DNA from: Opitutia bacterium UBA7374
GTDB taxonomy: Bacteria; Verrucomicrobiota; Verrucomicrobiia; Opitutales; Coraliomargaritaceae
Direction of reading: 5' to 3'
Length of the DNA: 63,363 nt
Assembly (NCBI GenBank): GCA_002469895.1
Contig: DKOA01000059.1
Location: 1-63,363, forward strand
This document shows, piece after piece, positions 37,198-45,406 of this stretch (the first letter of the stretch is position 1; every line of letters begins with the position of its first letter). The notes beneath the pieces were generated by a model, which saw nothing but the letters and a program-made list of their open reading frames with translations, ran no database searches and was not told the origin of the DNA. Both the position numbers and the translations under genes were made by a program.

Positions 37198-38226
37198 TTA
37201 ATTGTAGGCTGCTTGTGCGCCCTTAATATTGCGCTTTTTCACCCAAGGCATAAGCGCGCGAAGGCGCTGACCTGTTTTTTCGATGGGGTGTTTTTCGCCT
37301 TCGGCGATGTAGTTTTTGTAGTTCGGGCATCCGGCCTTGTACTCTTTCACCCAGTTCTTGGTAAACTTACCACTTTGGATGTCCTTCAGGATGGATTGCA
37401 TGGCCTTACGGGATGAGGCGTTGATCACCCGGGGACCGCTGATGTAGTCGCCCCATTCTGCAGTTTCTGAGATGGAGAAACGCATACCGGAAACGCCGGA
37501 TTCAACCATCAGATCGACGATCAGCTTGAGCTCGTGTAGACACTCAAAATAGGCCATCTCTGGCTGGTAGCCCGCATCAACAAGAGTTTCGAAACCTGCC
37601 TGCACGAGGGCGGAGGCACCGCCACAGAGAACCGCTTGTTCTCCGAAGAGATCGGTTTCACATTCTTCTTTGAAAGTTGTTTGGAGAACCCCCGCGCGCG
37701 TGCCGCCAACGCCCTTGGCCCATGCTAGGGCTACTGCCTTGGCGTTACGAGAGGAGCCTTTGTGTACAGCAATGAGTGCGGGAACACCCTTGCCTTCAAC
37801 GTATTGGCTGCGCACCACGTGTCCGGGGCCCTTTGGAGCCACCATGATTACATCAACTCCCCGAGGCGCTTCGATCAGACCGTAGTGGATCGAAAGTCCA
37901 TGAGTGAAAGCCAGTGTCTTGCCTTTGGTGAGGTTTGGAAGAATATCATTTTCATAGACTTCCGGCTGCTTCATATCCGGTACGGCAAGCATGATTACAT
38001 CTGCCCGGCGCACAGCTTCAGCCGTTTCATACACCTCAAAGCCCTGAGACTTCGCCACTTTCACCGATTTACTCTTTTTATAGAGGCCGATGATTACATG
38101 GAGCCCGCTGTCTTTTAGGTTTTGGGCATGAGCGTGTCCTTGCGATCCATATCCAATGATCGCGAGGGTCTTCTTCTTGATAACGCGCAAATTGGCGTCT
38201 TTATCTGTGTATACTTTAGCAGGCAT
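37198..38226 (-). CDS. ilvC: ketol-acid reductoisomerase
   Basis: Second step of valine and isoleucine synthesis, NADPH- and Mg-dependent. 342 residues, class I length. AIIGYGSQGHAHAQNLKDSG at residues 27-46 is the nucleotide-binding loop; APKGPGHVVRSQY and FKEECETDLFGEQAVLCGG with the metal-binding Asp/Glu are present. ilvN lies 51 bases upstream on the same strand and a terminator follows. Confidence 0.97.
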   Translation of the reverse strand: MPAKVYTDKDANLRVIKKKTLAIIGYGSQGHAHAQNLKDSGLHVIIGLYKKSKSVKVAKSQGFEVYETAEAVRRADVIMLAVPDMKQPEVYENDILPNLTKGKTLAFTHGLSIHYGLIEAPRGVDVIMVAPKGPGHVVRSQYVEGKGVPALIAVHKGSSRNAKAVALAWAKGVGGTRAGVLQTTFKEECETDLFGEQAVLCGGASALVQAGFETLVDAGYQPEMAYFECLHELKLIVDLMVESGVSGMRFSISETAEWGDYISGPRVINASSRKAMQSILKDIQSGKFTKNWVKEYKAGCPNYKNYIAEGEKHPIEKTGQRLRALMPWVKKRNIKGAQAAYN

Positions 38227-38277
38227 AATACAGTCTGTATGATTTTTCTGGTCTGTTGGGAGAAAGTGGTGGTGGAA

Positions 38278-38751
38278 TTAGCCTCTTTTCAGCGCTAGAT
38301 TCCCCGTACGGGCCATTTCAATAATGCCGTATGGTTCAATAAGATTGAGAAACGCGGTTACCTTGCTGGCATTACCGGTCATTTCTATATTCAAAGTTTC
38401 TGGAGCTACATCGATGATTTTCGCTCTGAAAATATCGCAGACTTGCATAATTTCAGATCGCTGGGCAGGTGGGGCAGTCACTTTGAGCATGATCAACTCC
38501 CGCTCGGTTGCCTGACCGCTGGAGAATTCGGTGACCTCAATTACATTGACCAGCTTGTAAACCTGTTTGATCGCCTGATCGAGGGCATCCGAGTCACAAA
38601 GAATGGTCGCTGTGATGCGGGAAAAGCGATTATCCGGCATAGGCCCCACATTGAGTGTCTCAATATTAAAGCCACGACCGCTAAACATACCTGCGATTCG
38701 GGCAAGTACGCCAAACTTGTTTTCAACGAGTATGGAGATAATGTGGCGCAT
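38278..38751 (-). CDS. ilvN: acetolactate synthase small (regulatory) subunit
   Basis: A 157-residue regulatory subunit: an N-terminal ACT domain (MRHIISILVENKFGVLARIA, then GMFSGRGFNIETLNVG) that binds valine for feedback inhibition and a C-terminal ACT-like half. ATG 38751 matches the family start; the frame runs on upstream into the tRNA gene. The catalytic subunit ilvB is not adjacent, unlike in many bacteria. A tRNA-Val gene lies 41 bases upstream on the same strand. Confidence 0.94.
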   Translation of the reverse strand: MRHIISILVENKFGVLARIAGMFSGRGFNIETLNVGPMPDNRFSRITATILCDSDALDQAIKQVYKLVNVIEVTEFSSGQATERELIMLKVTAPPAQRSEIMQVCDIFRAKIIDVAPETLNIEMTGNASKVTAFLNLIEPYGIIEMARTGNLALKRG

Positions 38752-38787
38752 TTGCGAGGAGCGCTGAGATAAAGGGGAAAATTTTGA

Positions 38788-38869
<82 letters not shown>

Positions 38870-39026
38870 TTAGCTATAAGAAATGAGACAAAATGGAGTG
38901 CGCGGCTATAGGAGCAAGCTAAATCTCTGCTGGGAAACTTTTTTCGTTAGCGGGTTGTTAGCTTAATTTTCTGTCGAGTGAGCATTGACCAAATTTTAAA
39001 AGCAATAGATTATTTATTCATAATAT

Positions 39027-40928
39027 ATGGATAGTAAGACCTATAAATTGGTAAACGTAGAGGAAGAACTGCGAGTTCTAGGTGGATGTGCCCCTTTTTT
39101 TTCTTTTCTGGCGCCTCTTTTAGAGCGCTTGCTCGCAATCCATTCTCTGAACCGAATTTATGCGGAGGTCCGTCAGCGGTTGGTTGATTTGGAGCAAGAT
39201 CCTGCCTTTTTTATGAAGACGCTGCAGGTCATGGGAACGAGTGTTGAGATTGATCAGCAAAGTTTTGAGCGAATTCCCCGAACCGGACCGTTGATTGTCA
39301 TCGCAAATCATCCGTTTGGAGGCATCGATGGGGTGAGTTTGGGTGCACTGCTCTCAATGGTTCGTCCGGATAGTCGCCTATTAAGTAACTTCTTGCTATC
39401 GCGAATGGATGGTATTCGAGGCAACATTATAAAGGTGGATCCTTTTCAGAGGGAGGGCTCCGCCCAAGCAAATTTTGCAGGGATGCGGGAAGCTATTCGC
39501 TGGTTGAAAAGAGGCGCCTGTCTGGGAGTGTTTCCTTCCGGGGAGGTTTCTTCCTTTCATTTCCGTTCTTTGTCCGTAGCCGATCCGGTTTGGTCTTCCC
39601 ATATTGTATCGTTGGCTATGCGTACAAAGGCGACGATTCTGCCGCTCTATTTTGAGGGCAATAATGGCTTGCTCTTCCACCTCGCTGGTCTGGTGCATCC
39701 GTCCTTGCGCACGCTCTTGTTACCAAGGGAATTCTCCAAGATGGAGAAGAAGACTTTGCGCATCCGGATTGGCCGACCCCTTTCTCCAGAGTTGTTAAGC
39801 TTAATGGGCGATCATCCAGTAACCACGGATTATCTGCGATTACAAACATATGCATTGGCCAAATCGGCTCCTGGAAAAATACCACTTAGACAAATTAAAC
39901 TACCTTTTTGGGCGACCCAGACAGGCAAGGATTTGTCTAAGACCGCTCCCCCGCAGAAAAAGGAAGTGATGTCTGCAGAGATTGCCGGGTTGCCTGCCTC
40001 TGCCCAGCTTTTAGTGCACGGCAATTTTGAAGTTTATTGTGCGGATGCCGTTGAGATACCGTTCTGCTTGCAGGAAATTGGGCGATTGCGGGAAGAGACC
40101 TTTCGAATGGTAGGGGAGGGTACCGGGGAATCCATTGATTTGGATGAGTTTGATGCTTATTATAAACATCTGTTTGTCTGGGATGCCCGTCTTTTGCAGG
40201 TGGTCGGTGCTTATCGAATTGGGGTAGTCGATACGATTGTACAGGAGTTGGGAACTGGCGGACTATACACCGCGACATTATTCAAGTTTCGCAAAGGCTT
40301 TTTGGAGAAACTGGGTAATTCTTTCGAATTGGGCCGTTCCTTTATTTCTGTCGAGTATCAAAAAAAGCATGCTTCACTGGCTTTATTATGGCGTGGGATA
40401 GGGGCATTCCTGATTCAAAACCCTCGCTATAAAACTTTGTTCGGTCCGGTGAGTATAACCAATTCTTATGACCGGGTATCTAAGGATTTGATGGTGCATT
40501 ATTTACGTGAGCACAGTTTGGATGAAGAGCTTTCATCTTTTGTACAGGCCCGTAAGCCACCAAAGGCCAAGGAAAATATTTGTGGGATTTCTTTAAGTGA
40601 AATGGGCAAGTCTTTGCATTCAGTCGGTGCTGTTTCTGCTGTTGTATCTGGTATTGAGGAAGATAATAAAGGAATCCCTGTGCTTTTGCGTCATTATCTA
40701 AAATTGAATGGTCATTTATTAAGTTTTAATGTGGATACGGATTTTAGTAATGTAATTGACGGTCTGATTTTGGTGGATCTGACAAAAGCAGAACCAAAAA
40801 TGCTACAACGTTACATGGGGAAACAGGGGTACTCGGCATTTATGCAATTCCATTCCAATAAAAGTTCGCCCACCTACACTGAGTCTGTCGAGTTAGTCGA
40901 TTCGGTTGAGTCAGTCGAGTTGGGTTGA
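39027..40928 (+). CDS. olsF: bifunctional acyltransferase, OlsF-like ornithine lipid synthase
   Basis: A 633-residue fusion. The N-terminal half (about 40-300) is a PlsC-type O-acyltransferase: the H(x4)D motif is NHPFGGIDG near residue 93, with GVFPSGEVSSF downstream. The C-terminal half (about 330-520) resembles OlsB/hemolysin-type GNAT N-acyltransferases (IGRLREETFRMVGEGTGE, ELGRSFISVEYQ, LFGPVSITNSY). This order is that of OlsF, which makes the phosphorus-free ornithine lipid from ornithine in two steps. A short repeated tail (VELVDSVESVEL) ends the chain. The N-acylated amino acid (ornithine or glycine, for example) is not certain. Confidence 0.82.
   Translation: MDSKTYKLVNVEEELRVLGGCAPFFSFLAPLLERLLAIHSLNRIYAEVRQRLVDLEQDPAFFMKTLQVMGTSVEIDQQSFERIPRTGPLIVIANHPFGGIDGVSLGALLSMVRPDSRLLSNFLLSRMDGIRGNIIKVDPFQREGSAQANFAGMREAIRWLKRGACLGVFPSGEVSSFHFRSLSVADPVWSSHIVSLAMRTKATILPLYFEGNNGLLFHLAGLVHPSLRTLLLPREFSKMEKKTLRIRIGRPLSPELLSLMGDHPVTTDYLRLQTYALAKSAPGKIPLRQIKLPFWATQTGKDLSKTAPPQKKEVMSAEIAGLPASAQLLVHGNFEVYCADAVEIPFCLQEIGRLREETFRMVGEGTGESIDLDEFDAYYKHLFVWDARLLQVVGAYRIGVVDTIVQELGTGGLYTATLFKFRKGFLEKLGNSFELGRSFISVEYQKKHASLALLWRGIGAFLIQNPRYKTLFGPVSITNSYDRVSKDLMVHYLREHSLDEELSSFVQARKPPKAKENICGISLSEMGKSLHSVGAVSAVVSGIEEDNKGIPVLLRHYLKLNGHLLSFNVDTDFSNVIDGLILVDLTKAEPKMLQRYMGKQGYSAFMQFHSNKSSPTYTESVELVDSVESVELG
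40887..40922 (+). repeat. four degenerate 9-base tandem units at the 3' end of olsF
   Basis: Units GTCGAGTTA, GTCGATTCG, GTTGAGTCA and GTCGAGTTG follow one another in frame, encoding VEL-VDS-VES-VEL just before the stop. The array looks like a recent slippage expansion and the unit keeps the reading frame. Confidence 0.7.
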
Positions 40929-40970
40929 AAGATATACGAATTTATTATCAGGCCGACCGCTTAGATAAAA

Positions 40971-40996
40971 AAAAGCCCGTTTGAAAACGGGCTTTT
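40971..40996. terminator. bidirectional intrinsic terminator
   Basis: AAAAGCCCGTTT and its near-perfect partner AACGGGCTTTT flank a GAA loop, with A-run on the left and T-run on the right. It can stop olsF from the left and the Lys-rich HTH gene (41018-41428) from the right. Confidence 0.85.
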
Positions 40997-41017
40997 GTCG
41001 GTTCGTATATAAATCGA

Positions 41018-41428
41018 CTATTTACGCTTTTTGGTTAATCCAGCAGCTGCTTTTATATTCATTACCGTCGCCGTAGAGACTCCATATTTAGCGGCTAGTG
41101 CCGGCGTCTTTGCGCCTTTCTTGATTTCAGCAACGAGAGCTTTTTTCTTTGCGTCTGTCAGTACGGTACGTTTGCGGGTCGCCTTTTTAGCCGTTTTCTT
41201 CTTCGTTCCAGAAGAACTTTTTGAGGCTTTTCTCTTTAGGAGCTCCTCAGCGCTAATGGTGATGCCTTTTCCAGCCAACTCTTTTGCTAGCTTTTGTGCT
41301 TCCAGATAGTCGCCGGATTCAGCTTCTACGACAGCATTTGCTGCTGCAGTTACTTTTGCTTCCAGTTGAGGTGTAGCTTGCACACCACTTGGCAACTTGA
41401 TATTTAATTTTATTGTACGTTTAGCCAT
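41018..41428 (-). CDS. Lys/Ala-rich protein with C-terminal helix-turn-helix
   Basis: A 136-residue, very basic protein. Residues 1-65 form a soluble helical N-terminal part (VKLPSGVQ-type start, LEAKVTAAANAVVEAESGDY). Residues 66-90 are Lys/Ser/Thr-rich (SGTKKKTAKKATRKR), like eukaryotic H1 or bacterial histone-like tails. The end (LVAEIKKGAKTPALAAKYGV, then STATVMNIKAAAG) reads as a homeodomain-type helix-turn-helix. A nucleoid-associated or DNA-bridging role is inferred. An SD-like AGGATT precedes the start; a terminator follows. Confidence 0.75.
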   Translation of the reverse strand: MAKRTIKLNIKLPSGVQATPQLEAKVTAAANAVVEAESGDYLEAQKLAKELAGKGITISAEELLKRKASKSSSGTKKKTAKKATRKRTVLTDAKKKALVAEIKKGAKTPALAAKYGVSTATVMNIKAAAGLTKKRK

Positions 41429-41516
41429 AATTTTATTAATCCTATATGTAGACTGATCTTTCTTTTATACGTCAATTAATATTTACAATATTTTCAGAGT
41501 GTAGACTATATAATTT

Positions 41517-42317
41517 TTGAATCCCATAACTAAATTAGCGTTAGGACAGTTTGCTATAAATGTAGGCGATGCAGATGCCAACATTGAGTTAATCATCGAC
41601 TGTATGGATCGTGCGAGTGCATCCGATGCAGATTTACTCGTATTGCCGGAAATGTGTACAAGTGGTTTAGACTGGGCTCAAAATAAGGCGCTTTTACCTC
41701 GGGCAGAGAAAGACCTTGCTCGTCTGACTGCTCATGCCGTTGAAAAGGGGATCGCATTTTGCGGATCTTTTTTGGAGTGTGCAGGGAATGGAGAACCAGC
41801 AAATACATTTTTCTATATCAACACGCAGGGCGAAGTCTTAGCGAAGTATCGGAAAATGCATCTTTTTTCACTCTTTAATGAAAATGCACATGTAGCCGCT
41901 GGTAATAAAATGGTAACGGCTGACAACGGCGTGTTTCGGTTTGGGTGTTCGATTTGCTACGATTTACGATTTCCTGAACTATTTCGTAGCTCGATGTTAG
42001 CTGGTGCGGAAGTGCAATTCTTGTCGGCTGCATTTCCTCACCCTAGATTAGTCCACTGGCAAAGTCTGATTCGTGCTCGGGCAATTGAAAATCAATTTTA
42101 TTTTATAGCGGTCAACCAGTGTGGTACAGAAAGCCATATGAGCACGGGTGAGGTATCTTACTTTGGGCATTCGCTCGTGGTAGACCCGTGGGGCGAGATT
42201 GTTTTTGAAGCTGGGGAAGCGCCCGGCCTGTTTTTTGTCGAGATAGATCTTGGGCTTGTCTCCAGGGTCAGAGAGCAGTTGCCGGCTTTGCAAGATCGCC
42301 GATCTGACTTATATTAA
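41517..42317 (+). CDS. carbon-nitrogen hydrolase (nitrilase superfamily, omega-amidase-like)
   Basis: A 266-residue amidase. The Glu-Lys-Cys triad is visible: LLVLPEMCTSG (Glu near 45), KYRKMHLFSLFNE (Lys near 110) and FGCSICYDLRFPELFR (Cys near 145). DLRFPELFR and the size match the YafV/Nit2 omega-amidase branch, which clears alpha-ketoglutaramate-type amides. The start is TTG at 41517; no ATG is near the conserved beginning. It meets rpe tail to tail with a 4-base overlap of stops. Confidence 0.88.
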   Translation: MNPITKLALGQFAINVGDADANIELIIDCMDRASASDADLLVLPEMCTSGLDWAQNKALLPRAEKDLARLTAHAVEKGIAFCGSFLECAGNGEPANTFFYINTQGEVLAKYRKMHLFSLFNENAHVAAGNKMVTADNGVFRFGCSICYDLRFPELFRSSMLAGAEVQFLSAAFPHPRLVHWQSLIRARAIENQFYFIAVNQCGTESHMSTGEVSYFGHSLVVDPWGEIVFEAGEAPGLFFVEIDLGLVSRVREQLPALQDRRSDLY

Positions 42318-42973
42318 GCAATTATCTGTTTAGCAAATGCTGCTTTGTCAGATGCTTTGTAAAAGGCTGTGCCGGCAACAAGGGTATCGACTCCGAGTTC
42401 GGTGCAATGGTGTGCGGTAAGCAGATCGATGCCGCCATCCACTTGGAGACGATAATCTAAACCTCGCTCGCCACGCCATTGTGAAAGAGTTTTTATTTTC
42501 GGGAGCACATCTTCTCGAAACGCCTGACCGCCAAATCCGGGTTGGACAGTCATGAGGAGGACGATGTCACAGAGAGGGAGGAATTCTTCGGCTGTCTCAA
42601 CAGGGGTATCCGGATTTAGGACAACCCCACAACGAACATTCTTTTTCTTAATTTCCTGTAGGGTCTCTTTAATTGGATAATCCGGCTCGAGATGGATGGT
42701 TATTTGATCGGCCCCCGCATCGATGAAGGGGGCAATAAATTGATGCGGATTGTCGAGCATTAGGTGCACGTCAAAGAAGAGGCTGCTGTTTTGACGCAGA
42801 GCACGCACTGTTTGTGGGCCAAAGGTGAGGTTGGGCACGAAGTGACCGTCCATAATGTCGAGGTGTACCCATTCAAGGCCGGCTTCTTCGATGACGCGTA
42901 GACTAGCTCGCATATCGGCATGATCGCCGGCCAGAATCGATGGAGCGAGCAGTGTAGGGCGAGAGTTATTCAT
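42314..42973 (-). CDS. rpe: ribulose-phosphate 3-epimerase
   Basis: TIM-barrel enzyme of the pentose phosphate and Calvin pathways. 219 residues: TLLAPSILAGDHADM at the start, WVHLDIMDGHFVPNLTFGP with metal-binding His/Asp, FFDVHLMLDNP, LMTVQPGFGGQAF and LQVDGGI. The ATG at 42973 is family-like; another ATG 12 codons upstream is less so. Confidence 0.95.
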   Translation of the reverse strand: MNNSRPTLLAPSILAGDHADMRASLRVIEEAGLEWVHLDIMDGHFVPNLTFGPQTVRALRQNSSLFFDVHLMLDNPHQFIAPFIDAGADQITIHLEPDYPIKETLQEIKKKNVRCGVVLNPDTPVETAEEFLPLCDIVLLMTVQPGFGGQAFREDVLPKIKTLSQWRGERGLDYRLQVDGGIDLLTAHHCTELGVDTLVAGTAFYKASDKAAFAKQIIA

Positions 42974-43046
42974 AAGGTCAGTCTGTAATCGATTGGCTGC
43001 CGCTGGCAAGTCTGGCTTGTTCTGAGGCTAGGCTATCGAGGATCGA

Positions 43047-43931
43047 CTAGAGACAATGCAGTAACTGCTCGAGGTGAGTGATCTCGAGGTCAGGTTTCGT
43101 TTTGCGGCAGTCAGGGTCGTCTTCGCGTCGGCGAAGTGAGAGACGATCGCCGGCAAAGAGAGCTGTCTTGAGACCGGTTTCCTGAGCAGGCCAGATGTCG
43201 TTGCGCATATCGTTTCCGACATAGAGAGTTTCTTTAGGAAGGATGTTGTAGTGTTTGTATAAGTTGGCAGCTGCTTGTTTGTACAGTTCCTTAGATGGCT
43301 TTGCTTCGAGTAAACGATAGGACCAGATGGCACACTTGGGGCACAATCCGAGACTTTCGTAGGACTGATTGAGAAAAGCTTCAAAAAGAAGGGGTGTGTA
43401 GAACTGCGCATTGGAGACAATACTCATAACCAGCCCACGCCCCTGCAAAGCGTCCAGAGTTTCTGCGAGCGCGGGCATAGGTGAGGTGGGGTTGACGCGG
43501 GTCTCGTAATCAATGGCGAGATTAGCCGCATCTACAGCGTCAGTTTCTTCGGACCATTGGTCCCGTGCAAGTGCCTGTAAAAAGTCTGTCCAGACCGCTC
43601 GGATTTCGACTTCCGGATAAGTTATCCCTGCTTTTTCTCGTTCAGACTGATGCCGACGTATCTGATTATGCAGGCGGTGATCAAGGCGCCCGGCGAGGCC
43701 TTTATCGGTTAAGTGAATACCGTTTTCGAGGAGGGTCTGCCGGAGGGCGTCGTTTCGATCTTCTTCAGCGGCGAGGCTGATATCGCCTACGCCGGAGCTA
43801 AAGAGTGTGCCATAGATATCAAAAACGACTGCACGTATGCCGTCTATTTGTGCTAATTTTGGTTGTGCCTCCTTGGGTGGCTGAACGGGACTGGTCTGCT
43901 GCCGTAGGCGGATTTTCTCGAGTGCGTTCAT
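43047..43931 (-). CDS. HAD-superfamily hydrolase, last gene of the GpgS operon
   Basis: A 294-residue HAD protein. Nucleophile motif VVFDIYGTLF has Asp38 but Tyr40 in place of the second Asp of the classic DxDGT phosphatase signature; DxYGT is more usual in haloacid-dehalogenase-like members. Later motifs are SIVSNAQF (motif II Ser/Asn) and LYVGNDMRNDIWPAQETG (motif IV). The cap is helical (about 50-130). It starts 8 bases after the glycosyltransferase stop. By position it could dephosphorylate the GpgS product, but the missing Asp makes that uncertain. Confidence 0.78.
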   Translation of the reverse strand: MNALEKIRLRQQTSPVQPPKEAQPKLAQIDGIRAVVFDIYGTLFSSGVGDISLAAEEDRNDALRQTLLENGIHLTDKGLAGRLDHRLHNQIRRHQSEREKAGITYPEVEIRAVWTDFLQALARDQWSEETDAVDAANLAIDYETRVNPTSPMPALAETLDALQGRGLVMSIVSNAQFYTPLLFEAFLNQSYESLGLCPKCAIWSYRLLEAKPSKELYKQAAANLYKHYNILPKETLYVGNDMRNDIWPAQETGLKTALFAGDRLSLRRREDDPDCRKTKPDLEITHLEQLLHCL

Positions 43932-43939
43932 GGATCGTT

Positions 43940-45406
43940 TTAGGTGCGGAGCAGGCGGAATCGTTCAGGCATCAGGAAGCTGTCGAGCAGGTTGCCGGGG
44001 GTCAGGTAGTCGACTGGAGAGACTCTTTCATCGCTGATCTGCTGGTAGAGATGGGCTAAATTTCGAGTGAATGCATCGAGTCCATAGGTCTGCCGGATGC
44101 GGGGGGCTTGATCGGTAAACCGGGGGATTGGGAGTGTTTCTAAGGGAAGCTCCTGCCGAGCCATTGGATGTTCAACCAGACGTTCAATTACTTTGCTTTG
44201 CAACGCTTCGTTGAGCCCGCCGAAGTCGTACGTGTTGTCTTTTGCTTGAATCGATTTGAGGGCTCGTTCGGTCGCGTCTTTGGGTGCTTGGCGTCCATAG
44301 GCGGCATAGGTTTCGCCTAGGTGTTTGTCGACTTCGGCAGAGAGTGAGTCTTTGTCGATCCAGCTCGCTGGGATGGGCAGGCTGCGGTAGAGTGATTCGA
44401 GCTGTATATCTTTTTCTTTAAAGTCTGCAGTGATCTCCGGCAGGTCTCTTCCGGCGACGGGTCTGCCAAAGAGCCCGGGTTCGAGGAAGGAAAGTCCGAA
44501 GCCCTCGGCTATGCTTGTGCTGAGGATACAGTCGGCGGCTTGCATCATGCTGCTGAAGGGAAAGTTCATCGTATCCCCGATGCCGAAGTGTGCAGGAAGT
44601 TGATATCGATTAGCGAGGGACTTCCACGCGCGGTAGGTCTGCTGGTACTCGGGGTTGGTCGGGCCCAGAGTGGTGGCAAAAACATCTCCGGGTCGAGCGA
44701 GAGCTGACCAAAGGAGGAGCTCGCCGGGGTTTTTCCTGCGCAGGGCGCGAACAGGACAGAGGAAGAAATTTTCGGCGTGCAGAGCAGACCGTAGAGCAGA
44801 CACACTTTCCGGATCGTCTTGTACGTCACCAACTTCTACAGGATTTGCTAGGAGATGCCGTTTTGAAGCGGGTAAATTGTTATCCGCGAATATGGCGTAG
44901 TCGCGTCCGTTAATCAGTCCATAATGGATATGATTGCCCAGAGGGTAGAGTTTATCTGCGAATTCGCGGTCTGTTTGATTGCATCGGTAGTTTTGCGGGC
45001 GACCGTCTTCGGCAAAGTCGTGGATCTGCAGGAGGAGTGCTTCGCCCGCTTCGGCCAAGAGTGAGACAACTCCGGGCACAGCCGTGTTTTTGCCCAGCGA
45101 GTGATTGTGGAAGTGCCAGATGTCGGGCTCGGCTCCCAGTGCCTCACGGGCGGAATTGCGGAGGCGTTGGAGAAGGGTTGCGGGATCCGGGGTGTGGGTT
45201 TGCGAGTTCGAGTAATGCAGGCCTTCGACAACGCAGGCCTGCTCTTGGTAGAGAAAGTCTTCCGGTAGTTCGCCGGTAAGGACGACCGCTTGTATGGGCA
45301 CCTCCTTTAGATGGCTAAAGCCGCGCAGCGTACTCTCGATGACGCGAGTGACGCCTCCGCGCTTCAGGTGGTAGTGCAGGATCGCGACACGTAGGGGTGC
45401 GCTCAT
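43940..45406 (-). CDS. GT-B glycosyltransferase (GT4-like) in the GpgS operon
   Basis: A 488-residue GT-B glycosyltransferase. ILHYHLKRGGVTRVIESTL is an N-terminal acceptor loop; DIWHFHNHSLGKN and the E(x7)E region SIAEGFGLSFLEPGLFGRPV form the sugar-nucleotide site of GT4-like retaining enzymes. It has an extra C-terminal helical part of about 100 residues. Its ATG overlaps the gpgS stop (ATGA), which ties it to glucosylglycerate chemistry. Acceptor and donor unknown; a further sugar on glucosylglycerate is a reasonable inference. Confidence 0.8.
   Translation of the reverse strand: MSAPLRVAILHYHLKRGGVTRVIESTLRGFSHLKEVPIQAVVLTGELPEDFLYQEQACVVEGLHYSNSQTHTPDPATLLQRLRNSAREALGAEPDIWHFHNHSLGKNTAVPGVVSLLAEAGEALLLQIHDFAEDGRPQNYRCNQTDREFADKLYPLGNHIHYGLINGRDYAIFADNNLPASKRHLLANPVEVGDVQDDPESVSALRSALHAENFFLCPVRALRRKNPGELLLWSALARPGDVFATTLGPTNPEYQQTYRAWKSLANRYQLPAHFGIGDTMNFPFSSMMQAADCILSTSIAEGFGLSFLEPGLFGRPVAGRDLPEITADFKEKDIQLESLYRSLPIPASWIDKDSLSAEVDKHLGETYAAYGRQAPKDATERALKSIQAKDNTYDFGGLNEALQSKVIERLVEHPMARQELPLETLPIPRFTDQAPRIRQTYGLDAFTRNLAHLYQQISDERVSPVDYLTPGNLLDSFLMPERFRLLRT

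Noticed and set aside
41509..41514. TATAAT box before the nitrilase gene
   Set aside because: It sits 2 bases before the TTG start, so transcription would begin inside the gene; no -35 at suitable spacing.
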